This document shows, one piece after another, positions 52,056-60,932 of a stretch of 64,000 nucleotides of DNA. The notes under the pieces are model-generated. The model saw only the letters and a program-made list of their open reading frames with translations, made no database searches and was not told the origin of the DNA. Position 1 is the stretch's first letter. Every line of letters begins with the position of its first letter. The stretch comes from Nocardia asteroides (GTDB lineage: Bacteria > Actinomycetota > Actinomycetes > Mycobacteriales > Mycobacteriaceae), in contig NZ_CP089214.1 in the NCBI RefSeq assembly GCF_021183625.1, forward strand, positions 4,588,001-4,652,000, read 5' to 3'. The translations under genes were made by a program, and so were the position numbers.

Positions 52056-53927
52056 GTGCACGCCTCGGCCCAGGCCCCGCCCGCACCCGTCCGAATCTCA
52101 CCGGCCACGCGCACCGCTGCCGCCGCCCTAGCGGCGGTACTCGCCGCGGTTCTGATCGCCGTTCTCGGCGCGGCCGGTGCCGCCGCCCAACCCGCGACAC
52201 CGACCGTCCCGGTCACCCCGACACCGGCCACACCCGCCCCGGCGTCCACTCCGCCGCCCCCGACCACTGCGCCGCCACGGTGGGTGACTCCGCCCTCCAC
52301 CACCCCGAGCCCGGCCACGCCCGCCCCGGCAACACCGGGCACGACGACCCCGGCACCCGGACCGGGTTCGGGTTCGGGTTCGGCCGAGTGCGGGGTCACC
52401 AACATCAACGGGTGTGTGGAGAACGCGATCGACGGGTTCTTCCAGCGGATCGTGGAGACCGCGCTCAACCCGCTGCTCGAGCTGCTCTCGAAAACTCTGC
52501 TCACGACTCCCGAGCCCGGCTCGATCCCGCAGATCGGTGCGCTGTGGGACCAGTCGTGGCAACTCGTGACCGCCCTGTACGTGCTGGTGGTGATGGCGGC
52601 CGGGGTGCTGCTGATGGCTCGGGAGACCCTGCAGACCCGGTGGTCGATCCGTGAGCTCGTGCCCCGGCTGGTTGCCGGGTTCGTCACCGGGGCGTTGAGC
52701 ATGACGATCGCCACGGCGGCGATCGGGTTCGCCAACGCCCTCGCTGCGGCGGTGGCCGGAGACGGTGTCGACTCCGGCTCGGCCGCCCGAGCGCTGACCG
52801 AGCTCGCGGTGACCGGCACGCAGAGCCGGGGCTTCTTCCTGCTGTTGAACCTGGCGCTGGTGGTGATGCTGCTCGTGCTGCTCATCAGCTACGTCGTGCG
52901 AGTCACCATCACGATCCTGCTGATCGTCGCCGCCCCGCTGGCTCTGATGTGTCATGCACTGCCCGGCATCGACGGTGTAGCGCGCTGGTGGTGGCGTTCG
53001 TTCGCGGCGTGCTTGGGGATCCAGGTCGTGCAGTCGCTGACGCTGGTGATCGTGCTGCGGGTGCTGCTCACCCCGGGCGGATGGCACCTCTTCGGCCCCG
53101 ACGCCAACGAGATCGCGGACACGACCGTGGCTCTGGCGCTGATGTTCCTGTTGATCAAGACCCCGACATGGCTGCTGTCGGTGCTGAAGATCGGCCAAGG
53201 CCGCTCGTTCGTCGGGTCGATGGCGCGGGGATTCATCGCCTACAAGACCCTCGGCCTGCTCAAAGGAGCCTCGGCGAGCAGCGCCCGAACCGCCACCCCG
53301 GCGGCCTCGGCACCGCGGACTCCACGATCCGCTCGTCCCCCGCGAGCACCGCGCACGGCCGCCGCCAGCACCAGGGACCCGTTCGCGCGGGTCCGCTCGA
53401 CGCGAGACGGGCAGTTGATGCTGCCCCTGGACGGGGTGCGCCGCGTCACCCGGCGACCCGGCCCGGCACCGGCCGAGGCGACCGGCACCCCGCCGCCGCG
53501 CCCTGCCCGCACGCCGAGGGGACGCCAGCTCGCGTTCGACTTCACCCCACCGGATGCCTACCGGGGCATCCGCGCCGGGGCCGGGGGCCAGTACCCGCTC
53601 CCGATCCCGGTGCGCCGGGTTCGCGCCACACCCCCGCCCCCGCCGCCGCCGGAGCGTCCTGGCCGCCGGGCGGCACCGCAGCAGCTCGCCTTCGATTTCA
53701 CCGAGCCCGCCCCGGCCGATCCCTACGCCCGTCTCCGCCCGACCCGCAGCGGGCAGTACCCGCTGCCGTTCCCGGTGACCCGGGTCAGACCCGTTCCACC
53801 GCCGCCGAACCCACCAAGGCCGCCAGCACCGGCGCGTCCGGCCGGGCGGCAGCTGCATTTGCCCATGCCCGACCTGCCCGTGCGCCGCCGCGCACCCCGC
53901 CCGCCGAGAGGAGGCACCCTGCGATGA
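52056..53927 (+). CDS. VirB6/TrbL-like channel protein with repeated C-terminal tail
   Basis: A 623-residue protein (GTG 52056, two bases after the pilin stop). After a signal region and a proline/threonine-rich stretch (about 50-110), several membrane helices follow (about 165-390), including LLLNLALVVMLLVLLISYVV. The cytoplasmic tail (about 400-620) holds repeats with short Q-L/Y-x-L-P motifs: GQLMLPL, GQYPLPI, GQYPLPF and RQLHLPM, and two copies of QLAFDF. They resemble the sliding-clamp-binding motif. VirB6 forms the inner channel. The tail may recruit replication proteins to the transfer site, an inference. Confidence 0.85.
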   Translation: MHASAQAPPAPVRISPATRTAAAALAAVLAAVLIAVLGAAGAAAQPATPTVPVTPTPATPAPASTPPPPTTAPPRWVTPPSTTPSPATPAPATPGTTTPAPGPGSGSGSAECGVTNINGCVENAIDGFFQRIVETALNPLLELLSKTLLTTPEPGSIPQIGALWDQSWQLVTALYVLVVMAAGVLLMARETLQTRWSIRELVPRLVAGFVTGALSMTIATAAIGFANALAAAVAGDGVDSGSAARALTELAVTGTQSRGFFLLLNLALVVMLLVLLISYVVRVTITILLIVAAPLALMCHALPGIDGVARWWWRSFAACLGIQVVQSLTLVIVLRVLLTPGGWHLFGPDANEIADTTVALALMFLLIKTPTWLLSVLKIGQGRSFVGSMARGFIAYKTLGLLKGASASSARTATPAASAPRTPRSARPPRAPRTAAASTRDPFARVRSTRDGQLMLPLDGVRRVTRRPGPAPAEATGTPPPRPARTPRGRQLAFDFTPPDAYRGIRAGAGGQYPLPIPVRRVRATPPPPPPPERPGRRAAPQQLAFDFTEPAPADPYARLRPTRSGQYPLPFPVTRVRPVPPPPNPPRPPAPARPAGRQLHLPMPDLPVRRRAPRPPRGGTLR

Positions 53928-56878
53928 GCACCCTCGTGCGCATCCCCGCCGACGTCGACCGCTCCGACCGCATCCTGGGCCCCTTCACCGCCCGCCAGCT
54001 CGCCGTCCTCGCCACCACCGCCCTGCTGCTGTACTCGGGGTGGGCCGCGACCCGGACGGTCATCGCCCCGGCGGTGTTCGCCGCCGTCGCGGCCCCGGTG
54101 CTCGTCGTGGTCGCGGTCGCGGTCCTCACCCGCCGCGACGGCCTGTCGGCCGACCTGCTGCTCGTGGCCGCCATCGGCCACCGCCTCCGGCCACGCCACC
54201 TCGTCAAGACCCCTATGCAGCCGTCCCCGAGCTGGATCACCCACCGCACCACCAGAACCCGGACGCGCCCACCGAGCCTGGCCCCGTTGACCGCGCAAGC
54301 GGCCCGGCTCCCGGAGTCGGTGACCGCCAGCGGTGGCGCAGGGGGCGGTGTCGCGGTGATCGACCTCGGCGCCGACGGCCTCGCTGTCATCGCCGTCGCC
54401 GGAACCCTCAACCTGAGCCTGCGGACCCCGGCCGAACAGGACAGCCTGGTGGGTCAGCTCGCGGGCTGGCTACACACCCTGCGCCAGCCGGTGCAGATCC
54501 TGGTGCGCTCGGCCCGGTTGGACCTGACCGAGCACATCACCGGCCTGCACGCCGCCGCCGAGCAGATGTCACCCGACCTCGCCGCGGCAGCGATCGACCA
54601 TGCCGATCATCTCGCCGAGCTGATCACCCGCGAGAACCCGACCCACCGGCAGGTGCTGCTCGTCTGGCGCGAGCAGACCGACACCCTGGCAACGACCGGG
54701 CTGCGCGCGCGGCTGCCCGGCCGGGGCCGTTCCCGGCGGGCGCTGTCGGGCGGTGCCCGCCGGGCGGCCGAGTCCCGGCTGCTGCGCCGCATGAGCGAGG
54801 CCGCCGACGTCCTGTCCCCACTCGGTATCTCGGTCACCGCCCTCGATCACGTCGCCGCGACCGCCGTGCTGACCAGCTGCACCAACCCCGAGGGCCTGGT
54901 CTCAGCCGCCGCCGATATCACCGCCGCCGACACGGTCATCACCACCGACATCGACACCACGACACCGGATCCATTCGGTGCGGGCATCGACCGGTTCGCC
55001 CCGGAATCGCTCACCATCGGCACCCGGCACCTCGAGATCGGCTCGGACTGGACCTCGACGCTCGCGGTCACCGGATACCCGCGCGAGGTGACCGCCGGCT
55101 GGCTCGCGCCGTTGCTCTCCCATTCCGGCCGGGTCGAGGTCGCGGTGCACATCGAGCCCGTCGATCCGGCCACCGCCGCCACCCGTCTGCGCCGCCAGCA
55201 GGCACGCCTCGAGTCCTCCCGGATGCAGGACATCAGCCGGGGCCGACTGACCGACCCCCAGATCGATGTCGCCGTCGAAGACGCCGCCGAGCTGTCCGCG
55301 CGGGTCGCCCGCGCCGAAGCACGCCTGTTCCGGGTCGGGGTCTACCTCACCGTGCACGCCACCTCCGAAACCGAACTGGCCGACGAAGTCGCCGCCGTCC
55401 GCGCCCTGGCCGCAAGCCTGCTCGTGGACACCTGCACCCTGTCCTACCGCGCCGCTCGAGCGTGGGCGACCACACTGCCGCTCGGGACGGACCTGATCCG
55501 GGTGCAGCGGACCTTCGACACCACCGCCCTCGCCGCGGCATTCCCCTTCGACTCACCCCAACTGCCCGCCGCCGACCCCGCCCAAGCAGACCGCCCCCAC
55601 GGTGTCCTCTACGGCCGCGACGCCGCCGCCGGGCTGCTGTTCGTCGACCGCTTCGGCCCCGAGGCCCACAACCACAACCTCGTCGTGCTGGGCCGCTCCG
55701 GTGCGGGCAAGTCCTACCTGGTCAAGACCGAGATCCTGCGAGCGCTCTATCGCGGGATCGAACAGGTCGTCATCGACCCCGAGGACGAATACCGCCGCCT
55801 GGCCGAGTCGGTCGGCGGCACCCACATCCGCCTCGGCGCACCCGGCGTGCGCATCAACCCGTTCGATCTGGAGATCCACACCCGATCCGACGGCCGCCGC
55901 AGCGCCCCCGCCGACGCCCTCACCCGGCGCAAACTCTTCCTCCACACCCTCACCCAGGTGCTACTCGGCGAGCAGACCGCCGCACAGCGATCTGCCCTGG
56001 ACGCCGCGCTGGCCGCCACCTACGCCGCCGCCGGGATCACCGACGACCCCGCCACCTGGACCCGGCCCGCACCCACCCTGACCGGGCTACGCGACCAACT
56101 CGACCAGCTCGCCTCGCCCGCCGCGACCGAGCTGGCCGCCGGGCTGCACCCCTACGTCGGCCAGGGTGCCTACGCAGGGCTGATCGACGGGCCGACCACC
56201 ACGCAGCCCGAGGGCGGGCTGATCGTGTTCTCGCTGCGCGAGCTGCCCGAGGAGCTGAAAACCATCGGCACTCTGCTCGTGCTGGACGCCACTTGGCGGC
56301 GGGTATCGAACCCGGCACAGCGGCGGCCCCGCATGATCACCGTGGACGAGGCATGGCTGCTCATGCGCCAGCCCGCCGGAGCGGCGTTCCTGTTCCGGGC
56401 GGCGAAGAGCTTCCGCAAACACTGGGCGGGATTGACCGTCGCCACCCAGGACTGCGCGGACGTGTGCTCGACCGAGCTGGGGCGCGCGATCGTGTCCAAC
56501 GCCGCCACCCAGGTCCTGCTGCGCCAGGCACCCCAAGCCATCGACGAGGTCGCTACCGCGTTCCACCTCTCCGACGGCGAGCAGCAGTTCCTGCTCTCGG
56601 CCGCACGCGGTTCAGGGCTGCTGGCGATCGGGGGGACCGACCGGGCGGTGTTCGGATCTCTGGCCTCCCACACCGAGAACGCGCTCATCACCACCGATCC
56701 CGGCGAACTGGCCGCCCTCACCGACGACCCCGGCACCGATATCGACATCGACTCCCTGCCACCACTCACCGAGCCCAGCACCTCCGGTGGACACGTCGCC
56801 TCCGACTTCGCCCGCGGTGAGGCCGACACCGAGACCGGCGGGCACCCCGAGCAGAGACACGACCGACGAGCCGCCTGA
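53924..56878 (+). CDS. PrgI-VirB4 fusion ATPase
   Basis: A 984-residue protein. ATG 53924 overlaps the VirB6 stop (ATGA) and follows GAGGAGG. The first 110 residues form a PrgI-like part with two membrane helices (about 30-70) ahead of the ATPase. The VirB4 core has Walker A VLGRSGAGKSY (about 590), VIDPEDEYRRL, Walker B MITVDEAWLLM (about 804) and ATQDCADV. In Gram-positive systems PrgI and VirB4 are often neighbours; here they are one chain. VirB4 powers channel assembly and substrate transfer. Confidence 0.94.
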   Translation: MSTLVRIPADVDRSDRILGPFTARQLAVLATTALLLYSGWAATRTVIAPAVFAAVAAPVLVVVAVAVLTRRDGLSADLLLVAAIGHRLRPRHLVKTPMQPSPSWITHRTTRTRTRPPSLAPLTAQAARLPESVTASGGAGGGVAVIDLGADGLAVIAVAGTLNLSLRTPAEQDSLVGQLAGWLHTLRQPVQILVRSARLDLTEHITGLHAAAEQMSPDLAAAAIDHADHLAELITRENPTHRQVLLVWREQTDTLATTGLRARLPGRGRSRRALSGGARRAAESRLLRRMSEAADVLSPLGISVTALDHVAATAVLTSCTNPEGLVSAAADITAADTVITTDIDTTTPDPFGAGIDRFAPESLTIGTRHLEIGSDWTSTLAVTGYPREVTAGWLAPLLSHSGRVEVAVHIEPVDPATAATRLRRQQARLESSRMQDISRGRLTDPQIDVAVEDAAELSARVARAEARLFRVGVYLTVHATSETELADEVAAVRALAASLLVDTCTLSYRAARAWATTLPLGTDLIRVQRTFDTTALAAAFPFDSPQLPAADPAQADRPHGVLYGRDAAAGLLFVDRFGPEAHNHNLVVLGRSGAGKSYLVKTEILRALYRGIEQVVIDPEDEYRRLAESVGGTHIRLGAPGVRINPFDLEIHTRSDGRRSAPADALTRRKLFLHTLTQVLLGEQTAAQRSALDAALAATYAAAGITDDPATWTRPAPTLTGLRDQLDQLASPAATELAAGLHPYVGQGAYAGLIDGPTTTQPEGGLIVFSLRELPEELKTIGTLLVLDATWRRVSNPAQRRPRMITVDEAWLLMRQPAGAAFLFRAAKSFRKHWAGLTVATQDCADVCSTELGRAIVSNAATQVLLRQAPQAIDEVATAFHLSDGEQQFLLSAARGSGLLAIGGTDRAVFGSLASHTENALITTDPGELAALTDDPGTDIDIDSLPPLTEPSTSGGHVASDFARGEADTETGGHPEQRHDRRAA

Positions 56879-56881
56879 CCG

Positions 56882-57061
56882 ATGGCCCACCCCGCCGCCG
56901 CCGGGCACAACCACCACCGCCACCACCACCGCGCTGGCCGTCCGCCCGTTCCCGTCCCTGTCGCCACCCCGATCCACGACCCCGGATCCGACCAGCGCCA
57001 GAACCAACCCGAGCAGGGCGATGCCCGTTCGCCCCCGCCAGAACGGCCCTGGCCGCCGTAA
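56882..57061 (+). CDS. Possible small His/Pro-rich protein after VirB4
   Basis: A 59-residue frame starting three bases after the VirB4 stop, with a His-rich stretch (HNHHRHHHRAG) and Pro-rich rest. A second frame over the same bases, ending at 57134, has an even better third-position GC pattern and is also Pro/Thr-rich. Neither has a recognised family, and the two exclude each other. The stretch to 57271 otherwise holds the ribosome site of the next gene. Confidence 0.3.
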   Translation: MAHPAAAGHNHHRHHHRAGRPPVPVPVATPIHDPGSDQRQNQPEQGDARSPPPERPWPP

Positions 57062-57271
57062 TCCGCGCGGTTCGGCCCCCGGGGTGGGTTTCGGCGGTCG
57101 ATCCGGCAGAAACGGTCGAGGAGAAGGCATTTGACGACCCGCCCGCTACGGAGCGTTCATGGACCCCCGTGACCGGGGTCGCCCGGTCACCGACTCAGTT
57201 CCACAACCACGAAACAGGCACCGCCCGGCCCCGTTCATCGGCCCGGTGCGGTGCAACAAGGAGAGGAATTC

Positions 57272-57568
57272 ATGGACCAGGAATTCTCGGACGAGGCAGT
57301 GGTGATTCCGTTGAACAGGCGCGCTCGCCGTTCCCGCAACCGCGACGGGGCGCCGATGGAAGTCGACGCCCGTGCTGATGGGCTGACGGCGTCGTTCCAG
57401 ATCCGCTACGTCACCGGGGCCGAGGCCAAACGCACCGCTGAGCGCCAAGCCCGCGCCATAACGGCTCTGCTGCGCTGGCTCGACAGCCACGACCAGAACC
57501 CGGCAACCGTCGAGGTTGTCGATCTCGACGCACTGGCCCTCGACAGGGACGAGGAGAACGCGGCATGA
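57272..57568 (+). CDS. Small basic/acidic protein coupled to the integrase
   Basis: A 98-residue protein. ATG 57272 follows AAGGAGAGG. A basic start (NRRARRSRNR) precedes an alpha-beta part with SFQIRYVTGAEAKRTAERQA and an LLRWLDSH helix. Its stop overlaps the integrase start (ATGA). No family is recognised. A small protein translated with the integrase may be a recombination directionality factor or an integrase helper; this is inferred from position only. Confidence 0.7.
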   Translation: MDQEFSDEAVVIPLNRRARRSRNRDGAPMEVDARADGLTASFQIRYVTGAEAKRTAERQARAITALLRWLDSHDQNPATVEVVDLDALALDRDEENAA

Positions 57569-59547
57569 GCCTGCCCACCCTCGCCGGGTCCGACGGCGCT
57601 GACCTGCTCGGGGTAGGTGGCTCGTCCCCGGTCCCGGTCGCGGTGTTCCTGCGCACCTCCACGCGCGATTTGCAGGATCCCACGTTGTCGCTGCCACGCC
57701 AGCTCGACAACTGCCGCAAGGTGTTGCCGAACGGGTTCGTCATCGTCGCCTTCTTCTACGACGTGGAATCCTCTCGCAAAGACCTCGAACTGCGTGGACT
57801 GGGCAACGCGCACGAGGCGTTCGACATCCCGATCCCGCGAGACGGCGGCCTGGCCGACCTGATGGCCGAGGCCCGCCACCCCCACCGCCGGTTCGAAGCG
57901 GTCGTGGTCGAAGAGATCGAACGCGCCGCCCGCTGGACCCACCAGTCCACCCAGCTCGAACACGAGCTGGAAAAAGTCGGGGTGCCGCTGTTCGCCGCCG
58001 ACGAGGGACCGATCTCGCTGTCGGAGAAGCGCGCCACCCAGATCCTCGTACGCCGCATGAAACAAGGCGTCGCCGAGTGGTTCCTGCGCCACACCCTCGA
58101 ACAGTCCTGGGAAGGCTTCCGCGAACACACCGTTCAAGGATGGAACATCGGCAAAGCCTGCCACGGCTACCTCAACGAGAAAGTGCCACACCCCGTCGCG
58201 GCCAAACGCGAGGAAGGCCGCACCAAATCCCGGCTCATCGTGGACCCCGAACGCGCGCCCGCAGTGGTGCGGATCTACCAGCTGCGCCACGACGAGAGAC
58301 TCGCCTACCAGGTGATCTCGGACCGGCTCAACACCGACCCCGACCGCTTCCCGCCACCACAGCCCAACAGCGGCAAACGGGCGCGGGGACGATGGACACC
58401 GTCGTCGGTCCGCGAAATCCTGGTCAACCCGAAATACACCGGCCACATGGTGTGGAACCGCCGCGCCAGCAAGAAGGGCGGCGCGCTCAACCCTCCCGAG
58501 AAATGGGTCTGGTCACCCGAGCCCACCCACGAGCCCCTGGTCACCCGCGCGATGTGGGAAACGGTGCAGAAGCACCGGACCGCCCGCCAGGGGTCACGGA
58601 TGGGCGGAAGGAACACCCACCCCGACACCCACCGCACCTACGTGCTCCGCTACTACGTCCATCACAAGCAGTGCAACAAGAGGATGTTCGGCAAGACCCG
58701 CAAGGGCTACGGCTACTACACCTGCCAGCCCAAACTCGACCTCGTCGGCAAACCTGAGGAATACACCGACCACCCCCGCTCGGTGTACGTGCGCGAAGAC
58801 AAGCTGCTCGACTGCCTCGAGACCTTCTTCAACGAGCGGGTCTTCGGCCCCGACCGCACCACCCTGCTCCGCCACCAGCTACGCGGGCAGGCATCGCACA
58901 AGGGCAACGACATCGCGCAGCGGGTCACCGCGATCGAGAAGACCCTGACCGAGATCGCCCGACGCCAGGACAACCTCCTCGATGAACGCGAATCCCGACC
59001 GATCACCAGCGGCGACGAGCTGGCCGACGCCTGGGCCGAACGGCTCCGCCACCGCTACGCCGAACTCGAACAACAACGCCGGACCAAGAACGCCGAGCTG
59101 GACATCCTGCGCGAACAAGCCGCCCACCAGCAACCAGACGAACCCGCACTCCTCGACAACCTGCCCCGCCTAGCGCTGCATCTCACTCGCGCACCCGACG
59201 TCCTACAACGCGACCTATACGAGGCATTCGGCATCAAGATCGTCTACGACCACACCAACAAACACGTGACCATCTACGCCACACTGACCGAAGAAACACT
59301 CCCCGCCGCCGTCACAGCCGTTGGCACGCTGACCCCGGCCACACCCCCCAAACCGGCCCCCGTGCCGCCACCAGCGCACAGCGGCGGCCGCACGGGGCAA
59401 CCCGGTGGTACGCAAGCGACCACCACAGTTGCCCATGTTCTACGTGCCCCCGGCAGGATTCGAACCTGCGACACCGGCTTTAGGAGAGCCGTGCTCTATC
59501 CCCTGAGCTACGAGGGCGGGGCCGGGGCCGCTGGGCGGTCCGGGTAG
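57565..59547 (+). CDS. Large serine integrase whose reading frame runs into the tRNA-Arg gene
   Basis: A 660-residue protein (ATG 57565). Resolvase domain (about 22-170) with the catalytic serine in FLRTSTRDL. Recombinase domain (about 200-330) with WTPSSVREILVNPKYTGHMV. Zinc-ribbon with HHKQCNKRM and YYTCQP (about 370-395). Coiled coil (about 450-520). It cuts both strands and joins attP and attB. The last 35 or so codons (APGRIRTCDTGFRRAVLYPL) are the complement of the tRNA-Arg gene, so the C-terminus must change when the element excises. Integration seems to have placed host sequence after the integrase. Confidence 0.93.
   Translation: MSLPTLAGSDGADLLGVGGSSPVPVAVFLRTSTRDLQDPTLSLPRQLDNCRKVLPNGFVIVAFFYDVESSRKDLELRGLGNAHEAFDIPIPRDGGLADLMAEARHPHRRFEAVVVEEIERAARWTHQSTQLEHELEKVGVPLFAADEGPISLSEKRATQILVRRMKQGVAEWFLRHTLEQSWEGFREHTVQGWNIGKACHGYLNEKVPHPVAAKREEGRTKSRLIVDPERAPAVVRIYQLRHDERLAYQVISDRLNTDPDRFPPPQPNSGKRARGRWTPSSVREILVNPKYTGHMVWNRRASKKGGALNPPEKWVWSPEPTHEPLVTRAMWETVQKHRTARQGSRMGGRNTHPDTHRTYVLRYYVHHKQCNKRMFGKTRKGYGYYTCQPKLDLVGKPEEYTDHPRSVYVREDKLLDCLETFFNERVFGPDRTTLLRHQLRGQASHKGNDIAQRVTAIEKTLTEIARRQDNLLDERESRPITSGDELADAWAERLRHRYAELEQQRRTKNAELDILREQAAHQQPDEPALLDNLPRLALHLTRAPDVLQRDLYEAFGIKIVYDHTNKHVTIYATLTEETLPAAVTAVGTLTPATPPKPAPVPPPAHSGGRTGQPGGTQATTTVAHVLRAPGRIRTCDTGFRRAVLYPLSYEGGAGAAGRSG
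59440..59475. other. Probable right attachment site of the element
   Basis: The 3' end of the tRNA-Arg gene meets the 3' part of the integrase frame here. The exact crossover cannot be placed without the second copy, which I could not find by eye elsewhere in the window. Confidence 0.55.
59445..59517 (-). tRNA. tRNA-Arg (CCU)
   Basis: 73 bases on the minus strand. The 7-bp acceptor (GCCCTCG with CGGGGGC, one G-U pair), D arm (GCTC/GAGC), anticodon arm CGGCT-CTCCTAA-AGCCG with anticodon CCT, and T arm GCAGG-TTCGAAT-CCTGC are all complete. CCA is not encoded. Its 3' end faces the element, the usual target for integration. Confidence 0.95.
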
Positions 59548-59595
59548 GCGGCAGTCTACCGGGTGGGGGTGCTGGGAGCCGCATCGTGGGTGGGG

Positions 59596-60861
59596 TCAGT
59601 AGGGCGGGTCGAGGCCGCCCGAGTCGTAGGCGCCGCCTTCGTAGCCGCCGAGGTCTTCGTAGCCGCGGGGGCCGTGGGGGCGGTGGCCGTTGCGGGTGGC
59701 GCCGTTGTACTCGGCGCCGTTGTTGCCGGGGGCGGGGTGGGCGGCGGTGATGCCGTAGCCGTTGGCGCGGTATTGGGGGTCGTCGTAGGGGAGGTCTCGT
59801 TGGGTTGGGTCGGGGCCGCCGGGGTGGGGTTCGTTGTGGTGGGGAGGCGAATCTCGCTCGGGTGGTGGAGCTTTCGACTCGGTTGCCGAATTCGGGTTGG
59901 CCGGGTGGTCGCCTGCGGGGCCGGTGACGGGGAAGGAAGGGGGCTCGGCTGGTTGGCTTTGCGCGGGAGGCGCGGAGGTCGGGGGCCGGCCCGGTTCGGC
60001 GGGCTCTTTGCGGTCGAGGCCGATTCCGGCTCCGGGACGGGGAGGCTGCGGGGCGTCGGAGAAGAGGGCGGTGAAGAGGGAGTCGGAGCCGGGGGGCCAG
60101 GCGCCGGTGGCGAGGGCCGGGCGCCACCATTGCTCGGAGTACCAGCCCGCGGGGATGAGGCGGTCGGCTATGCGGCCGCCGGGGTGGTGGTGCGGGGTGG
60201 TCGGAGAGGGGTGGGGAGAGAGGTCGATTCGGTGGCCCCGGAAGGTGCGGGTTCGTGCTTCGGGGATCTCGCCCGCTTCGGTTTGGGCGGGGAGGGGGGT
60301 GAGCTCGGGGCCCGGGTTCATGCGCATGGCTACCCGGGCCGCTCGGATGTAGTAGAGACCTTCGCGGGCGGTGAGCTCGGCTTGCTCGGTTTCGGCGCGG
60401 GCGAGGAGGAAGCCGGCTACGCGGCGGCGGTCGGCAGCGGCTTCGAGTGCCTGGCGGGCGGCTTCGGTTCGGGGCGTGTGCACGTCGAGTGCCTGGTTGA
60501 GCTGGGTGAGGGCGTGGTGGGCGGGGGACAGCGGCCCGGGTGCGTGTTCCGGGGTGAAACCGATGCGTGGGGTGGGGGCGGGCGAATCGGAGGTTCCCGG
60601 ACGCGGCATGGGCGGATCGTCGGCGCGGTGGCCCGGAGCATCGGCGAGGAGCCCTCGCTCGTGAGCGGGCGACGTCGGGTCGCCGGCGCGCAGCCCTGGA
60701 TCGCTGACGGAAAGCTCCGGATCGCCCCTGGAAAGCTCCGGGTCGCCGACGGAAAGCTCCGGATCGTCCCCGGCGGAGCCGCCCCGCCCAACCCCCCGCT
60801 CCCGCAACAGATACAACCCCGCCACGGCGACGATCAGCACAGCGAGCAGCACCCACAGCAT
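59596..60861 (-). CDS. Membrane-anchored proline-rich protein of unknown function
   Basis: A 421-residue protein. ATG 60861 follows a perfect AGGAGGTG site. One N-terminal membrane helix (residues 1-20), then a repeat region (GDPELSV, GDPELSR, GDPELSV), then a helical domain (about 120-190, RQALEAAADRRRVAGFLLAR) and a domain with tryptophans (IPAGWYSEQWWRP). The long C-terminus is rich in Pro, Gly, Asn and Tyr. I recognise no family beyond a nocardial type of one-helix membrane protein. It lies just outside the element. Confidence 0.7.
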   Translation of the reverse strand: MLWVLLAVLIVAVAGLYLLRERGVGRGGSAGDDPELSVGDPELSRGDPELSVSDPGLRAGDPTSPAHERGLLADAPGHRADDPPMPRPGTSDSPAPTPRIGFTPEHAPGPLSPAHHALTQLNQALDVHTPRTEAARQALEAAADRRRVAGFLLARAETEQAELTAREGLYYIRAARVAMRMNPGPELTPLPAQTEAGEIPEARTRTFRGHRIDLSPHPSPTTPHHHPGGRIADRLIPAGWYSEQWWRPALATGAWPPGSDSLFTALFSDAPQPPRPGAGIGLDRKEPAEPGRPPTSAPPAQSQPAEPPSFPVTGPAGDHPANPNSATESKAPPPERDSPPHHNEPHPGGPDPTQRDLPYDDPQYRANGYGITAAHPAPGNNGAEYNGATRNGHRPHGPRGYEDLGGYEGGAYDSGGLDPPY

Positions 60862-60932
60862 CGCGCACCTCCTGCTCGGAACCGGTGCGCATCAGATTAC
60901 TGGAGAATTGCTACAGGGGTGCAGAACCGCAA

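Larger units (their letters stand above)
31116..59460. mobile_element. Integrative and conjugative element, right-hand part; left end not located
   Basis: The segment encodes the parts of a type IV secretion transfer system (VirB4, VirB6-like, VirB2-like, coupling ATPase, transglycosylase, replication-relaxation protein) and ends with a large serine integrase that reads into a tRNA-Arg gene. I start it at the first gene of the secreted and transfer block; the element may well extend further left and include the defence and metabolic genes. No second copy of the tRNA 3' end was found by eye inside the window. Confidence 0.75.

Noticed and set aside
54040..56820. 926-codon plus frame inside the VirB4 gene
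   Set aside because: Arg/Pro-rich alternative frame of a VirB4 gene with all ATPase motifs.
59445..59517. Second copy of the tRNA-Arg 3' end as left attachment site
   Set aside because: Scanning by eye for the T-arm sequence elsewhere in the window gave nothing convincing; a computed search for 15-20 matching bases would decide it.
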